Shown here piece by piece: positions 1 through 8,363 of a stretch of DNA of 64,000 nucleotides (position 1 is its first letter; the number at the start of each line of letters is the position of its first letter). This DNA is from Brachybacterium aquaticum (lineage in GTDB: Bacteria > Actinomycetota > Actinomycetes > Actinomycetales > Dermabacteraceae). Under the pieces are notes generated by a model. That model made no database searches, was not told the origin of the DNA, and saw nothing but the letters and a program-made list of their open reading frames with translations. The translations under genes and the position numbers were made by a program. Location of the stretch: the NCBI RefSeq assembly GCF_014204755.1, contig NZ_JACHLZ010000001.1:3385337-3449336 (forward strand), read 5' to 3'.

Positions 1-95
1 CCGGCACGACCATCGAGCGCCCGGTGCACGCCGGGCGTCTCGTCCGCGCCGCGCGCCCCGGGTGCTCCGATCGCTTCGACGCCGGCCTCGTTCAC
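1..95 (-). CDS. Partial CDS, probable next gene of the pxp operon
   Basis: On the minus strand a GTG at 93-95 overlaps the TGA of pxpA as GTGA, and the frame stays open for about 31 codons to the window edge. The visible N-terminus is rich in Ala, Gly and Glu and carries no recognisable motif. In actinobacteria the gene after pxpA usually encodes the PxpB/PxpC (KipI/KipA-type) carboxyltransferase part of 5-oxoprolinase, so that is the guess. It rests on context only. Confidence 0.4.
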   Translation of the reverse strand, partial: MNEAGVEAIGAPGARGADETPGVHRALDGRA

Positions 96-862
96 AGCGC
101 CGCCCGCAGCTCCACGCCCGCACTCTCGAGCCGCGCGCGGATTGTGCGCGCGAGCGCCACGGCGCCGGGGGTGTCCCCGTGCAGGCAGAGCGACCGGACC
201 GGGAGGTCCACCCAGGACCCGTCGGCCGCCCGCACCCCCTGCGCGGTCGCGATCGAGAGCGCCTGTTCGGCCACCGCGACCGGATCGGTGAGCACTGCAC
301 CCGGCATCCGGCGCGGGGTGAGGGTGCCGTCGGGCAGATACGCGCGGTCGGCGAAGCCCTCGAGCACCACCGCGATCCCCGCCTCCTGGGCGAGACGCAC
401 CACCACGGACCCCGGCGCGGCGAGCAGCGGCAGACCCCCGCCGAGCTCCACGAGCGCCCGCACCACCGCCGCGGCCTGCGCCTCGTGGTGCGCGAGCGCG
501 TTGTACAGCGCGCCGTGGGGCTTCACCCCGGCCACCACCGCATCCTCTGCCCCTGCCATCGCTTGCAGTGCTCCGACCTGCACGATCACCTGGTCGGTGA
601 GGTCTCCGGGGGCGATGTCCAGGAACCGTCGGCCGAAGCCCTGCAGATCCGGGTAGGCGACGTGTGCGGTGATCGCGACCCCGCGCGCGGCGGCGGCGCG
701 GCAGGCGCGGCGCATGGTCCCGCCGTCCCCGGCGTGCCCGCCGCAGGCGACGTTCGCGGTGGTGACGACCTGCAGCATCGCGTCGTCGTCGCCCAGCGTC
801 CAGCTCCCGAAGCCCTCGGCGAGGTCGGCGTTCAGGTCCAGCAGCGGCGCGGCGGCGGTCAT
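92..862 (-). CDS. pxpA: 5-oxoprolinase subunit A (LamB/YcsF family)
   Basis: The product is 256 aa, the usual family length. PxpA works with PxpB and PxpC in ATP-dependent opening of 5-oxoproline to glutamate in the cytosol. Family hallmarks are visible in order: DLNADLAEGFG at the N-terminus, ANVACGGHAGD near residue 35, GVKPHGALYN in the middle, EGFADRAYLPDGTLTPR, and CLHGDTPGA near the end. The ATG at 862 has AAGGAG upstream (AAGGAGCCTTTCGGA) and precedes the DLNAD motif by a few residues, so the longer upstream frame was not used. Its stop overlaps the start of the next gene, which indicates translational coupling. Confidence 0.93.
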   Translation of the reverse strand: MTAAAPLLDLNADLAEGFGSWTLGDDDAMLQVVTTANVACGGHAGDGGTMRRACRAAAARGVAITAHVAYPDLQGFGRRFLDIAPGDLTDQVIVQVGALQAMAGAEDAVVAGVKPHGALYNALAHHEAQAAAVVRALVELGGGLPLLAAPGSVVVRLAQEAGIAVVLEGFADRAYLPDGTLTPRRMPGAVLTDPVAVAEQALSIATAQGVRAADGSWVDLPVRSLCLHGDTPGAVALARTIRARLESAGVELRAAL

Positions 863-961
863 TCCGAAAGGCTCCTTCGCACGGTGGTGGTCGCCCCATT
901 GTCCGCCCCCGAGCACGGGGCCGGCGGCGTGCGCCGCGCTCCGGGCGGTCGCCCCCGACGC

Positions 962-967
962 TAGGGT
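962..967 (+). promoter_or_regulatory. -10 box TAGGGT, leaderless start candidate
   Basis: TAGGGT is followed by 7 nt and then the ATG at 975. There is no room for a Shine-Dalgarno sequence, so the transcript probably begins at or next to the start codon. No convincing -35 was found. Confidence 0.45.
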
Positions 968-974
968 CGAGACC

Positions 975-1898
975 ATGACCCCGCCCCCTGCCGACCCTGC
1001 CCCGACCGCGCGCGAGGACATCACGGCCGCGGACGACGTGCTCGCCCGCGCCACCGGAGGCGAGCCGGAGCTGCTGCTCACCCTCACCGACGAGCAGATC
1101 GCGGGGCTCGACGGCGAGGAGCGTCGGCAGTTCGTCGCCGAGCCCTGGCTCGAGAGCCGTTCCGAGGTGCGGGCCGAGGTCGCCGAGGCGGGGCTGCGGG
1201 CGCTGCTGGCCGCGGAGCGGGTGCGCGAGCTGGTCGACCCCACCACCGGGCGGCGGCGCTGGCAGGCCGAGCCGGAGATCGTCGGCTGCCTGTTGCTGCG
1301 CCGCACCGCGCCCACCTTCACCACCGCCGAGCGGACCGTGCAGACCCCGCACGGCCCCGAGGTGCAGCGCCTGCACCACTACGTCCATCCCGGCGGTGTG
1401 CTCGAGGAGGAGGTCACCCCCTCCGGCCTGCACCGCTTCACGCCCCTGCGTCCCGAGCAGGCCGCGGCGCGGCTCGCGGTGGTGGTCGATCGCGAGGGCG
1501 CGGCGGAGGTGCCTGCGGGCGGCCCGTCGGGCGACGGGGGAGCGGCCGACGGGGGCGCGGCCGACGGGGGCGCGGCCGACGGGGACCGCGGAGCCGAGGA
1601 GCGCAGCGGGACTGCCCGCAAGGAGACCGTGCGGACGGAGTCCGTGCGCGTCCGCGGCTCGGAGCTCGCCGCCGGGCATCCCCTCGCCGCGCGCCTCGCC
1701 GCCGCACAGGCGCTCGTGGTGCTCACCTCCGTGCGGGCCGACGACGGCGCGGTCCGCCAAGTCAGCGTCGCGACCTGCGAGGACGAGGTGCTGCTCATGG
1801 AGGCCGAGGACCCCGCAGCCGCGGACCCGCCCCTGCGCATCAGGTCGCTGGACTCAGGAGATGTGCGCGCACTCGCCGTCGAGATCCTCGGTGTCTGA
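975..1898 (+). CDS. Hypothetical protein with an in-frame ADGG repeat
   Basis: The product is 307 aa and I do not recognise the family. The N-terminal half (about 1-170) is acidic and helical-looking, with LLLTLTDEQIAGLDGEERRQF and an HHYVHPGG stretch. Residues about 185-215 are a low-complexity linker with three tandem copies of the GGCCGACGGGG motif, read as ADGG. The last 90 residues form a second compact region. No signal peptide or membrane segment is seen. It starts at an ATG right behind a TAGGGT box and overlaps the next possible start as TGATG. An ESX-associated or other actinobacterial-specific role is possible, but nothing in the sequence proves one. Confidence 0.75.
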   Translation: MTPPPADPAPTAREDITAADDVLARATGGEPELLLTLTDEQIAGLDGEERRQFVAEPWLESRSEVRAEVAEAGLRALLAAERVRELVDPTTGRRRWQAEPEIVGCLLLRRTAPTFTTAERTVQTPHGPEVQRLHHYVHPGGVLEEEVTPSGLHRFTPLRPEQAAARLAVVVDREGAAEVPAGGPSGDGGAADGGAADGGAADGDRGAEERSGTARKETVRTESVRVRGSELAAGHPLAARLAAAQALVVLTSVRADDGAVRQVSVATCEDEVLLMEAEDPAAADPPLRIRSLDSGDVRALAVEILGV

Positions 1899-1951
1899 TG
1901 AGCGGCCATCGACGTAGCCCCCGCCCTGCAGGACCGCGCCGCGTCCGGCTC

Positions 1952-2212
1952 ATGAACGACTACGGCGCCGGCTGGCCGCTGTGGGACGAGGAGGGCGGGA
2001 CCGGGCCGAGGGACTGGGTCCTCTCGCCCGCTCTCGAGGAACGACTCCTCGCCTGGGCGGCGAACTTCGATGCCCACTTCGTCCACGAGCACGGATTCCC
2101 CACCGAGGAGATGGCGGTGAAGCACCGTGCCGAGGGCGAGGCGCTGCTGCCGTGGCTGCGCCGGGAGCTCGGCGAGGGCTACGAGGTGGTCGCCGACTTC
2201 TGGGAGGCGTGA
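1952..2212 (+). CDS. Conserved hypothetical actinobacterial protein
   Basis: The product is 86 aa from the ATG at 1952. It opens with a WPLW-containing segment, followed by an amphipathic helix (LEERLLAWAANFDAHFV) and an acidic C-terminus. Short actinobacterial proteins of unknown function have this layout. An alternative ATG at 1898 overlaps the upstream stop (TGATG) but adds 18 Arg/Pro-rich residues that look like non-coding sequence. It probably forms a two-gene unit with the upstream gene. Confidence 0.6.
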   Translation: MNDYGAGWPLWDEEGGTGPRDWVLSPALEERLLAWAANFDAHFVHEHGFPTEEMAVKHRAEGEALLPWLRRELGEGYEVVADFWEA

Positions 2213-2225
2213 CGGCGCGCGCCGC

Positions 2226-3224
2226 TCAGGCCCCCGGCGCGGTGGCCCGCACCCACCGCTCCAGCACGTCCTCGAGCCGGCCGTGCAGGCGCACGGTCGC
2301 GTCCGGATCGGCGCGGGTGGGGCCGTCGTTGAGGATGAAGGTGGGCTTGCCCTGCCGGCCCGCGGCGCGCACGAACCGCAGTCCCGACTGCACGGTGAGG
2401 CTCGAGCCGAGCACGAGCAGCGCGTCGGCCGCCTCGAGCGCGGCGAAGGCGGAGGCGACCACCTCGCGCCGCGCCGACTCCCCGAAGAAGACCACATCGG
2501 GCTTGAGGATCCCGCCGCACAGCGGGCACGGCGGATAGCGGAAGGTGCTCGTGCGATCCACCTCCGCGTCGCCGTCCGGGGCCTGCGCCGCGTCGGAGGC
2601 GAGCTCGGGCAGGCGCGCGGAGAGCTCGGGGTTCATCGTCAGCATCCGGCGGTGCAGCGCCTCGCGGGAGGAGAGCGCGTCGCAGCCCTGGCAGCGCACC
2701 CGGTCCAGCCGCCCGTGCAGGTCGACCACCGGATGGGAGCCGGCTGCGGCGTGCAGCCCGTCGACGTTCTGGGTGATCACGGCGGTGACCTCGAAGGCCG
2801 AGGGGCTCAGCGCCGCCAGCAGCCGGTGCGCCGCGCCCGGCCGGGCCGAACGGAACTGCTCCCAGCCCACGGTGGAGCGTGCCCAGTAGCGGCGCCGGGC
2901 CAGGTCGTGCCCCATGAACTCCTGGTAGGTCATGGGGGAGCGGGGCACCGCGTCGCGGCCGCGGTAGTCCGGCAGGCCCGAGCCGGTGGACATCCCCGCG
3001 CCCGTCAGCACCGCGACCGGCCGGCCGCGCAGGAGCGCGAGCGCCGCGTCGATCTCGTCGTCGGGGCTGCGCAGCCCGTAGTCGGCTCCCTCCATCGGCC
3101 CCCATGCGGGCAGGCGCGGTCCGCCGCGGGTGGGGCCGGGCGCATCCAGCGGCCGGGAGGTGGCGGTGGCGAACCAGCGGCCGACGTCCGCGGCCCCGAG
3201 GTCGGCGCGGGGAGGCGTGCTCAT
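2226..3224 (-). CDS. Sir2-family NAD-dependent protein deacylase
   Basis: The product is 332 aa. Sirtuins remove acyl groups from lysines with NAD as co-substrate. Visible motifs are the NAD-binding GAGMST (75-80), GLPDYRG (83-89), TQNVDGLH (151-158), the catalytic His in LHG (H170), a four-cysteine zinc site (C178, C181, C233, C236), and GSSLTVQSG near the end. The first 55 residues are an extension before the Rossmann fold, as in CobB-like class II enzymes of actinobacteria. The start overlaps the dedA stop as ATGA, so the two genes form an operon. Confidence 0.92.
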   Translation of the reverse strand: MSTPPRADLGAADVGRWFATATSRPLDAPGPTRGGPRLPAWGPMEGADYGLRSPDDEIDAALALLRGRPVAVLTGAGMSTGSGLPDYRGRDAVPRSPMTYQEFMGHDLARRRYWARSTVGWEQFRSARPGAAHRLLAALSPSAFEVTAVITQNVDGLHAAAGSHPVVDLHGRLDRVRCQGCDALSSREALHRRMLTMNPELSARLPELASDAAQAPDGDAEVDRTSTFRYPPCPLCGGILKPDVVFFGESARREVVASAFAALEAADALLVLGSSLTVQSGLRFVRAAGRQGKPTFILNDGPTRADPDATVRLHGRLEDVLERWVRATAPGA

Positions 3225-3913
3225 TCCTCGAGGGTAGAGGGTTCCCCGTCGGCCGCATCCTCGTCGGCCGGGCCCCCGTCGGCCGACCCGTCGCCGTCGG
3301 GCTCCCCGCTATCGCGCCGCGAGCGCAGGCGCTGGGTCGCGAGGCCCACGACCGCGAGGATCCCGATCCCGGCGACGATCGAGGAGTAGATCCGCACGAA
3401 GCCCTCGAGCGCCTCGCCGCCGGCCTGGCCGAAGAAGTACCCGGCCACCACGAACAGGGCGTTCCAGACCCCCGACCCCAGCCCGGTGGCCAGGGCGAAC
3501 AGCCACGCCGGCATGCGCTCGATGCCGGCCGGGATCGAGATGAAGGTGCGCACCATCGGCACGAACCGGGCGATCGCGACGGCGGGGAAGCCCCACCGGT
3601 CGAAGAAGCGCATCGCGGCGTCGACGTCGTGCTCCTCGAGCAGCGGCAGGCGTCGGACGAGGGCCTTCGTGCGGCGCAGCCCGAGCGCGCGGCCCACGGC
3701 GTACACCCCGAGCCCGCCGAGCACGGAGCCGAGGGTCGTCCAGAAGATCGGCACCAGCACGCTCTGCCCGTTCGCGGCGGCGGTGACCCCGGCGAAGGGG
3801 AGCAGCACCTCGCCCGGGATCGGCGGGAACAGCGCCTCCGAGGCGATGACAAGCGCCGTGCCGGGCCCGCCGAGGAACTCCATCAGCGCGATGGCCCATG
3901 AGGTGAAGTCCAC
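3221..3913 (-). CDS. DedA-family membrane protein
   Basis: The product is 230 aa. DedA proteins are integral membrane proteins implicated in lipid flipping and membrane homeostasis. The sequence shows the N-terminal reentrant segment (FPPIPGEVLLPFAG), several hydrophobic segments, and the conserved RFVPMVRTFISIPAG region near residues 110-125. A GTG at 3913 was chosen because GGGAGG sits 5-6 nt upstream and the homologous region begins there. The C-terminal 25 residues are an acidic Gly/Asp/Ala tail built from several in-frame copies of the GTCGGCC motif, outside the DedA fold. The stop overlaps the sirtuin start. Confidence 0.9.
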   Translation of the reverse strand: MDFTSWAIALMEFLGGPGTALVIASEALFPPIPGEVLLPFAGVTAAANGQSVLVPIFWTTLGSVLGGLGVYAVGRALGLRRTKALVRRLPLLEEHDVDAAMRFFDRWGFPAVAIARFVPMVRTFISIPAGIERMPAWLFALATGLGSGVWNALFVVAGYFFGQAGGEALEGFVRIYSSIVAGIGILAVVGLATQRLRSRRDSGEPDGDGSADGGPADEDAADGEPSTLEE

Positions 3914-4076
3914 CGGGGCCTCCCGTCCTGGCGCGGCGGGTCCGGGGCGGGGCGAGCCGCGCGGGCGCCGGGTGCGTGCTGCTGGCGCGAGCACCGTAGC
4001 CGCCGGGAATGGAGGGGAGGTGAACGGGGCGTGGCGGTTCCCGGGCGCGGGGCCCGGACGCGTCAGGTACCAGTGA

Positions 4077-5312
4077 TCAGAAAGCGGGGGAGGCTTTCCG
4101 GATCCGGCGCCGGGACCCGGCGCGGACGGCCGCGAGGACGAGCGTGTGCACGAGCATCACCGCGGCGACGGCAAGGCCACCGCCGGTGATCAGGAAGTAC
4201 ACGACGATCGAGCCGGTGTAGCTCTGCCAGATCCAGGGGATGGAGGTGAGCAGGCCCGGCACGAACAGCGCAGCGGTCGCACCGAGGAGCACCAGGGCGG
4301 GCAGGAGCATGGCCCAGGGCGAGAACCGCGTCAGCGCCGCGGTCACCCACAGGACCACCGCGCCGGCGATCACGAGCCCGGCGAGCAGCGGCGTGGTCTG
4401 CGCGGTGAACGTGACCATCGAGAGGACGGCGTTCTCGGAGTGCCCGTAGAGCAGCATGCCTGCCCCGAGGAGCAGCAGGACCGGGAGCGCCACGAGCCCC
4501 AGCAGTGCGGGGGCCGCCCCCGCGGCGGGCCGACGTCGCGCCACGCACAGGGCCACGCCGAACCCGCCCATCAGCGGCAGCAGCAGCTGGGGCAGGGCGG
4601 TGTACACCAGCGTCGTGACCTCCATCGGGAAGAGTCCGGGGAGCATACGCATGCCGTCGATGAGGAGCATGGGCATGGCCGACAGCGCGATCGCCCCGAC
4701 GGCCAGCAGACTCACCAGCATCAGCCCGGCCGAGCTCGCCAGCCCCGTGACGACGACGGAGACGAGCAGCAGAGCGCCGATGCCGAGCAGCACCGTGGCC
4801 TGGACCCCCTCCGGCGTGCCGAGGAAGGCGGTCGCCGAGGTCCGCAGGTCCGCAGGCATCCGCGCCACCGGGAACCAGCCGTCGGCCCCGTAGCCGAGAA
4901 GGACCAGGCCGAGCGGCGTGACGAGCAGGGCGTACACCGCCGTGATGAGGCGGGCGAGCCAGCTCGAGCCGTGGCGCGGGCGCACCGGGATCGGGGTGGT
5001 CGCGGGGGCCGGTTCATAGGTGCGCTGAGGGGCGAACTGCTGGTGCTCGGCGCGCTCATGATCCGTCGCGCGCTCCTGCGCGGACGGGTCGACGGCCCGG
5101 AACTCCCGGGTGGGGGTCTCCTGGACGCGCAGCTCCTCGGTGGGCGGCTCCTGGCGGGCCAGCTGCTCCGTGCGGGGCTCCTCGGCGCGGGGCGCGCCGG
5201 TGACGGCCGCGTCGGTCGTGTATGCGTCGGCCGCGCGCGAGTCGGTCGCGTACGAGTCGGTGCCGTCCGACGGGGGCCGTCGGTCCTCTTGGCCCGTGGG
5301 GTCCGTGCCCAT
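4077..5312 (-). CDS. Multi-pass membrane protein with disordered N-terminus
   Basis: The product is 411 aa of unknown function. Residues 1 to about 110 are hydrophilic, rich in Glu, Thr and Arg with imperfect EEPRTEQL/EELRVQET repeats, and probably cytoplasmic and disordered. After a basic RPRHGSSWLAR stretch come about 8-9 hydrophobic segments and a short basic tail (RAGSRRRIRK). The ATG at 5312 is preceded by AGGAGGAG at good spacing. No transporter or enzyme motif was recognised. The layout resembles membrane proteins of actinobacterial division or envelope gene sets, but that is speculation. Confidence 0.8.
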   Translation of the reverse strand: MGTDPTGQEDRRPPSDGTDSYATDSRAADAYTTDAAVTGAPRAEEPRTEQLARQEPPTEELRVQETPTREFRAVDPSAQERATDHERAEHQQFAPQRTYEPAPATTPIPVRPRHGSSWLARLITAVYALLVTPLGLVLLGYGADGWFPVARMPADLRTSATAFLGTPEGVQATVLLGIGALLLVSVVVTGLASSAGLMLVSLLAVGAIALSAMPMLLIDGMRMLPGLFPMEVTTLVYTALPQLLLPLMGGFGVALCVARRRPAAGAAPALLGLVALPVLLLLGAGMLLYGHSENAVLSMVTFTAQTTPLLAGLVIAGAVVLWVTAALTRFSPWAMLLPALVLLGATAALFVPGLLTSIPWIWQSYTGSIVVYFLITGGGLAVAAVMLVHTLVLAAVRAGSRRRIRKASPAF

Positions 5313-5428
5313 GGTGCTCCTCCTGGTCAGGGATGACCCGGCGCCGACGCACGGGTCCTGTGGCTGAGCATAGGGGGAGCGGAGCCAGCGGGCGGGGTGC
5401 GCGGGCGGATGCCCGAGCGCGGGTCGCG

Positions 5429-5530
5429 GTCGACGGGGCACGCAGCCGACGGGGCACGCAGCCGACGGGGCTCCCGGCCGACGGGATCTGCGGCCGACGG
5501 GATCCGCGACGGGATCCGCGACGGGGCGCG
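5429..5530. repeat. Phased array of CGACGGG units
   Basis: Seven CGACGGG cores lie in a row, with starts at 5431, 5447, 5463, 5479, 5495, 5507 and 5519. Four spacings are 16 bp and two are 12 bp. The first two units are identical (CGACGGGGCACGCAGC). The array fills the divergent intergenic space between the membrane protein and the DUF1206 gene and belongs to the GGCCGACGGGG family found throughout the window. Confidence 0.85.
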
Positions 5531-5548
5531 GGTGACACCGTTGCCCTC

Positions 5549-5554
5549 TACAGT
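5549..5554 (+). promoter_or_regulatory. -10 box TACAGT, leaderless start candidate
   Basis: TACAGT is followed by 6 nt and the ATG at 5561, with no Shine-Dalgarno sequence. The CGACGGG array ends about 20 bp upstream, close to where the -35 region would be. Confidence 0.45.
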
Positions 5555-5560
5555 TCCCTC

Positions 5561-6403
5561 ATGGGAACCATGGACAGCGCCCGCGAAGGTGCCGCGAACG
5601 TCGAGAGCGCGGCCGAGAACGTCGCTGAGCACCCCGTGTTCGAGAACATCGCCCGCGGCGGCTTCGTGATGAGCGGGCTCGTGCACGTGCTCATCGGTCT
5701 GATCGCGCTGCGCGTTGCTCTTGGCGGGTCCTCGCAGGATGCCGACCAGTCGGGCGCCCTGCGCGCCATCGCGAGCGCGCCCGGCGGGAACATCCTGCTG
5801 TGGATCGGCGGCCTCGCCATGGTGGCGCTCATGATCTGGCACCTCGCCGAGGCCTGGTTCGGCGCGAAGTGGGAGGACGACACCAAGAAGCGCGTCAACC
5901 ACGTCGTGAAGACCGTCGGCAAGGCGGTGGTCTACGGCGCACTCGCCGTCACCGCGCTGCGCTTCGCCGCCGGCGGCAGCAGCGACTCCGGGGAGCAGAC
6001 CTCCGAGCTCACCGCCGGGTTCCTCGGCAACCCCGCGGGCCGGATCGCGATCGTCATCGCGGGCCTCGTGGCCCTCGGCATCGGCGGCTATCACGTCGTC
6101 AAGGGCATCAGCCGCGGCTTCGAGGACGACCTGCGCCTGCCCCGCGGGCAGAAGGTCGCCGGGGTCGTGGTGGTCACCGGCGTGATCGGCTACATCGCCA
6201 AGGGGCTCGCGCTGATCGGTGTGGGCATCATGTTCGCCTGGGCCGGGATCGGCTCCGATCCGGAGAAGGCCACCGGCATGGACGGCGCGCTGAAGGCGAT
6301 GGTGTCCCTGCCCCTGGGCACTGTGCTGCTCGCGGTCGTCGGCGCGGGGCTGATCCTGTATGGCGTCTACGCGGTGCTGAGATCGCGGTACGCGCCCATG
6401 TGA
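5561..6403 (+). CDS. DUF1206 membrane protein
   Basis: The product is 280 aa. DUF1206 proteins carry three copies of a two-helix unit. Here the repeats begin near residues 25 (ENIARGGFVMSGLVHVLIG), 110 (VGKAVVYGALAVTALRF) and 195 (GVIGYIAKGLALIGVGIMF), giving about six membrane segments. The function of the family is unknown. A second in-frame ATG three codons downstream (5570) is possible, but 5561 fits the upstream TACAGT box. A weak GC hairpin (6410-6425) follows the stop without a T-run. Confidence 0.88.
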   Translation: MGTMDSAREGAANVESAAENVAEHPVFENIARGGFVMSGLVHVLIGLIALRVALGGSSQDADQSGALRAIASAPGGNILLWIGGLAMVALMIWHLAEAWFGAKWEDDTKKRVNHVVKTVGKAVVYGALAVTALRFAAGGSSDSGEQTSELTAGFLGNPAGRIAIVIAGLVALGIGGYHVVKGISRGFEDDLRLPRGQKVAGVVVVTGVIGYIAKGLALIGVGIMFAWAGIGSDPEKATGMDGALKAMVSLPLGTVLLAVVGAGLILYGVYAVLRSRYAPM

Positions 6404-6467
6404 GCCTCGAGGGTGGGGGCACCCTTCGGTGTACTGACAGTTCCTCCTTCACCCGCCGTGACCGCTC

Positions 6468-6473
6468 TACGGT
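6468..6473 (+). promoter_or_regulatory. -10 box TACGGT of the decayed XRE gene
   Basis: TACGGT, then GAGTGGC, then GTG at 6481: the same TAnnnT-N7-start arrangement as several intact genes. The same word TACGGTGAGTG occurs at 12334 upstream of RNase J. Confidence 0.4.
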
Positions 6474-6480
6474 GAGTGGC

Positions 6481-6762
6481 GTGGAGCATCGAGCAGAGGT
6501 TTCGGAGTTCCTGCGCACCCGCAGGGACCGGATCACTCCCGAGCAGGTGGGACTCGCCCCCGGAATGCGGCGGCGGGTGCCGGGCCTGCGACGGGAGGAG
6601 GTCGCGATGCTCGCCGGCGTCAGCGTCGAGTACTACGCGAAGATGGAGCAGGCGACCTCACCGGAGTCTCCGCCGAGGTGCTCAACGCGCTCGCCCGCGC
6701 GCTGCGGCTGGACGAGCCGGAGATCGACCACCTCGCCGATCTCGCACGCGCCGCCGGTCCGT
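6481..6762 (+). pseudogene. XRE-family (MmyB-like) regulator, frameshifted and truncated
   Basis: From the GTG the reading frame gives a typical MmyB-type helix-turn-helix start (RREEVAMLAGVSVEYYAKME). At about 6650 one base is missing. Before it the frame ends in MEQ, and after it the next frame continues the expected fold (LTGVSAEVLNALARALRLDE, then a HLADLARAAG end). Homologs continue for about 200 more residues with a ligand-binding domain. Here similarity stops near 6762 and unrelated sequence follows. The gene is therefore broken by one frameshift and has lost its C-terminal domain. Confidence 0.8.
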
Positions 6763-6926
6763 GCCCCCTGCGCTCGCTGAGGAACCGCACGGGCGGTGAG
6801 GGCCAGGATCTTGGCCGATTTGAGATCGAAGTCTGCGGAGGCTGCGGTGACGGCCGGCAGTGGGATGCGGCCGGACTCGCGGGGCACGGCCGGGGTCGAG
6901 GCGTCAACGGAGCAGTACACCGACCG
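6763..6926. other. Junction of unrecognised sequence after the broken XRE gene
   Basis: No gene is called here. The minus strand of 6780-6905 reads as a protein-like stretch (SGRIPLPAVTAASADFDLKS and onward) with no credible start. It may be the remnant of another gene brought next to the truncated regulator by a deletion. Confidence 0.35.
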
Positions 6927-7460
6927 TCAGCGCCGGTACGTCACCATCCGGTACAGCAACTCGTTCTCCGCCTCGTGCCATCCCTCGTCGGGGTCGGCGG
7001 CGGAGACGGTGAAGTCCTCGGGGATCTCGGGGGCGAGGGTGTCCCCGTCGACCTCGAGGTCGATCTCGGTGACGACCAGCAGCTCGGCGACCTCGATCGC
7101 GTCGGCGTAGATCGAGCCGCCGCCGATCACCCAGGTAGTGCCGTCGGGTCCCGCCTCGGTCGCGGCGAGCTCGAGTGCCTCGGGCAGGGAGCGGGCCCGC
7201 ACGGCGCCGGGCAGCTCGATCGAGTCGTCGCGGGTGATGACGATGTTCGTGCGGCCGGGCAGCGGCCGGAACCTCGCGGGGAACGAGTCCCAGGTGCGCC
7301 GCCCCATGACGACGGGGGAGCCGGCCGTGGTGCGGCGGAAGTGCCGCAGGTCCTCGGGCAGGTGCCAGGGCATGGTGCCTCCGGCACCGATCACGCCGCC
7401 GCGCGCCTGCGCCCAGATCATCCCGATGCGGGGGCTCCCGCCCCCGTCGGCCGCGCTCAC
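6927..7460 (-). CDS. folA: Dihydrofolate reductase
   Basis: The product is 177 aa. It reduces dihydrofolate to tetrahydrofolate with NADPH, regenerating the cofactor oxidised by ThyA. Visible are the substrate-site MPWHLPED with the catalytic Asp (D37), [12 protein letters not shown], and the GGGSIY dinucleotide loop. The GTG at 7460 overlaps the thyA stop as GTGA, so the pair is translationally coupled. The first 13 residues (SAADGGGSP and flanking) precede the usual family start and contain a GTCGGCC half-motif, so the repeat seems to have moved the start upstream. An internal ATG at 7421 would give a shorter form. Confidence 0.92.
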   Translation of the reverse strand: MSAADGGGSPRIGMIWAQARGGVIGAGGTMPWHLPEDLRHFRRTTAGSPVVMGRRTWDSFPARFRPLPGRTNIVITRDDSIELPGAVRARSLPEALELAATEAGPDGTTWVIGGGSIYADAIEVAELLVVTEIDLEVDGDTLAPEIPEDFTVSAADPDEGWHEAENELLYRMVTYRR

Positions 7461-8275
7461 ACCGCCACCGGCGCCTTGATGCCGGGGTGGTGCTGGTAGC
7501 CGACGATCTCGATGTCCTCGAGCGTGTAGTCGAACAGCGAGTCCGCGCGGCGCAGCTGCAGGGTCGGATAGGGGTGGGGCTCGCGCGAGAGCTGCCGGGT
7601 GACCTGCTCGACGTGGTTGACGTAGATATGGCAGTCCCCGCCGGTCCACACGAAGTCGCCCACCTCGAGATCGGTCTGCTGGGCGATCATGTGGGTGAGC
7701 AGCGCGTAGCTGGCGATGTTGAAGGGCACGCCGAGGAACAGATCGGCGCTGCGCTGGTAGAGCTGGCAGGAGAGCTTCCCGTCGTGCACCTCGAACTGGA
7801 ACAGGGCGTGGCAGGGCGCGAGCGCCATCTGCGGGATCTCGGCCGGGTTCCACGCCGAGACGATGAGGCGGCGCGAGTCGGGGTTGGTGCGGATCTGCTC
7901 GACCACGTCGGCGATCTGGTCGATCACGCCACCGTTCGGCGCGGGCCACGACCGCCACTGCGCGCCGTAGACCGGGCCGAGGTCGCCGTTCTCGTCCGCC
8001 CACTCGTCCCAGATGGTGACGTCGTGGTCGTGCAGGTACTGCACGTTCGTGTCCCCGCGCAGGAACCACAGCAGCTCCACCACGAGCGAGCGGATGTGCA
8101 CGCGCTTGGTGGTGATCAGCGGGAAGCCCTGCGAGAGGTCGAAGCGGATCTGCTTGCCGAAGAGGCTGCGGGTGCCGGTGCCGGTGCGGTCGCCCTTGGC
8201 GTGGCCGGTCTCCATCACCTCGCGCAGGAGGTCCTCGTAGGGGGTCGGGATCGTCGGCGGGGTGGTGGGGGCCAT
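7457..8275 (-). CDS. thyA: Thymidylate synthase
   Basis: The product is 272 aa. It converts dUMP to dTMP using methylene-tetrahydrofolate. Family landmarks are [12 protein letters not shown] near residue 30, [19 protein letters not shown], the catalytic cysteine in LAPCHALFQ (C155), [17 protein letters not shown], and the C-terminal [14 protein letters not shown]. The ATG at 8275 places the conserved YEDLLREV near the N-terminus as usual. It lies immediately upstream of and overlaps folA. Confidence 0.97.
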   Translation of the reverse strand: MAPTTPPTIPTPYEDLLREVMETGHAKGDRTGTGTRSLFGKQIRFDLSQGFPLITTKRVHIRSLVVELLWFLRGDTNVQYLHDHDVTIWDEWADENGDLGPVYGAQWRSWPAPNGGVIDQIADVVEQIRTNPDSRRLIVSAWNPAEIPQMALAPCHALFQFEVHDGKLSCQLYQRSADLFLGVPFNIASYALLTHMIAQQTDLEVGDFVWTGGDCHIYVNHVEQVTRQLSREPHPYPTLQLRRADSLFDYTLEDIEIVGYQHHPGIKAPVAV

Positions 8276-8363
8276 GGGGTCGATTCTCGCACTCGCGGAC
8301 GGGCCGAGGGGAGGGTGTGACTGAGGCGGCGCGTGGCCCGACTCTCGGCCCAGCACCCTGGGA

